Source: an uncultured delta proteobacterium
GTDB taxonomy: Bacteria; Myxococcota_A; Bradymonadia; REDH01
Direction: 5' to 3'
Assembly: GCA_903873545.1 (NCBI GenBank)
Contig: CAIQPA010000179.1
Span: 1-14,188 of the forward strand
Length of the DNA: 14,188 nucleotides
Each line of letters starts with the position of its first letter. The stretch's first letter is position 1. Positions 13,198-14,188 of this stretch are shown here, one piece after another. A model generated the notes under the pieces. The model was given only the letters and a program-made list of their open reading frames with translations, made no database searches and was not told the DNA's origin. A program made the translations under genes and the position numbers.

Positions 13198-14188
13198 ACA
13201 GCCCGCTTCTGCTCGATTCCGCGACCCGCCTCGCCGAGCGAATTCGCACCGGTGAAACGAGCGCGGTGGTGGTCGTTGAGGCCCACATCCGGGCCATCGA
13301 AACCGTCAACCCGACGCTCAACGCCGTCGTAGCAGAGCGCTTCGCGGAGGCACGCGCAGAGGCGGTCGCCGCCGATGCCAAGGTCGCATCCGGTGCGACC
13401 GAACTCCCCCCCTTCCTCGGTGTCCCCTGCACCATCAAGGAGTCGTTCGAACTCGTTGGCATGCCGCAGGCCGCAGGGCTGGTTGCGCGACGCGACGTGC
13501 GCTCTACGAGCGACGCGACGGTGGTCGCGCGTTGGCGTGCTGCGGGTGCCATCCCGCTTGGCGTGACCAACACATCCGAACTCAACATGTGGATGGAGTC
13601 GAACAACCGCGTCTACGGCCGGAGCAACAACCCCTACAACGCGGCCCGCATCGTGGGCGGAAGTTCTGGCGGCGAGGGGGCAATTGTGGGCTCCGGCGCG
13701 TCGCCCTTTGGGCTTGGCGCCGATGTCGGTGGCTCCATCCGGATGCCGGCCTTCTTCAACGGTGTCTTCGGTCACAAACCGAGCCCCGGGCTGGTGCCCA
13801 ACTCAGGGCAATATCCCATTGCCGAAGGGGCCGCGCTTCGTCTGCTTGGCACGGGCCCCATCTGCCGCCGCGCAGAGGACCTCTATCCTCTTGTGCGGCT
13901 CGCTGCCGGACCTGACGGCATCGATGCGACCACCCGCGTGCTGCCGCTTCTGCCGCCCTCCCTGCAGCAGATCGAAGGGCTGCAGGTGGTCGTCATCGAG
14001 GGCAACGGTCTACGCCGCGTCAGCCCCGAACTCCGCGCAGGCATGCAGAGCGCAGCTCGTGCACTCGAGGCGCGCGGAGCGACGGTCGTGACGGCGGCGC
14101 CACGCTCGCTTCGCCGCACCCTGGTGCTCTGGTCGGGGCTGATGTCGGCCAACGCCGAGCACAGCTTCGCAGACCTGCTCGGAAACGG
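13194..14188 (+). CDS. Amidase-signature hydrolase, FAAH2-like (3' end beyond window)
   Basis: N-terminal 331 residues of an amidase-signature enzyme that hydrolyses a C-N amide bond. The Ser-cisSer-Lys triad is complete: Lys82 in TIKESFELVG, Ser157 in VGGSSGGEGA and the nucleophile Ser181 in DVGGSIRMPAF. The spacing Ser157-Ser181 (24) is that of mammalian FAAH. The stretch GGSIRMPAFFNGVFGHKPSP followed by GLVPNSGQYP is, from memory, very close to animal fatty-acid amide hydrolase 2, closer than to GatA or bacterial acetamidases. No signal peptide or membrane anchor is seen at the N-terminus. The ATG overlaps the plsC TGA (ATGA, 13194-13197) with GAAAGAGAG upstream, so the two are coupled. 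Likely substrate: a fatty amide or other N-acyl compound (inference). The sequence ends mid-gene; family length suggests roughly 130-170 residues are missing. Confidence 0.92.
   Translation, partial: MNSPLLLDSATRLAERIRTGETSAVVVVEAHIRAIETVNPTLNAVVAERFAEARAEAVAADAKVASGATELPPFLGVPCTIKESFELVGMPQAAGLVARRDVRSTSDATVVARWRAAGAIPLGVTNTSELNMWMESNNRVYGRSNNPYNAARIVGGSSGGEGAIVGSGASPFGLGADVGGSIRMPAFFNGVFGHKPSPGLVPNSGQYPIAEGAALRLLGTGPICRRAEDLYPLVRLAAGPDGIDATTRVLPLLPPSLQQIEGLQVVVIEGNGLRRVSPELRAGMQSAARALEARGATVVTAAPRSLRRTLVLWSGLMSANAEHSFADLLGN

Overview
The window is G+C-rich, densely coding DNA from a Gram-negative bacterium. Evidence for the envelope type is a lipoprotein efflux adaptor, three predicted lipoproteins, a membrane-anchored TlpA-type thioredoxin and an RND/MMPL exporter. 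The ParA/ParB pair looks chromosomal. There are no tRNAs, rRNAs, insertion sequences, CRISPR arrays or phage genes. A myxobacterial or other 'deltaproteobacterial' source is my guess from gene style and base composition only; no marker gene here proves it.

Layout. (1) 1-1191, minus: an RND-type efflux adaptor lipoprotein whose stop overlaps the start of the next gene, which runs off the left edge. (2) 1220-1819, plus: a TlpA/ResA-like thioredoxin, divergent from the adaptor with 28 bp between starts. (3) 1824-6552, minus: a compact four-gene unit, in transcription order a helical lipoprotein, an ECF sigma factor, a zinc-finger anti-sigma factor with a very long Ala/Pro/Glu-rich linker, and a family-5 (peptide-type) solute-binding lipoprotein. 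(4) 6553-6710: a 158-bp divergent control region with a candidate promoter for the sigma unit, a 16-bp perfect palindrome over its -10/start point, two CGATTCGT repeats next to its -35, and a candidate promoter for parA. (5) 6711-8467, plus: parA-parB. (6) 8502-11132, minus: a large RND/MMPL-family transporter. (7) 11264-14188, plus: TerC-family membrane protein, a small polyhydroxyalkanoate-system-family protein, a PlsC-type acyltransferase and a FAAH2-like amidase (cut by the right edge).

How the parts may work together. The sigma/anti-sigma pair sits in one transcription unit with two exported lipoproteins and no ABC permease or ATPase, so it reads as an envelope-sensing cassette in which the binding protein could supply the signal. 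Its oddest feature is the sigma factor: the only start codon with a good ribosome site that includes the whole region 2 adds about 19 hydrophobic residues, like a signal peptide or membrane anchor. The right-hand operon is lipid-flavoured (acyltransferase plus fatty-acid-amide-hydrolase-like amidase) and lies next to an MMPL exporter of the class that often moves lipids. These functional links are inference from gene order.

No gap exceeds 300 bp. The largest are 6553-6710 and 11133-11263, both divergent promoter regions.
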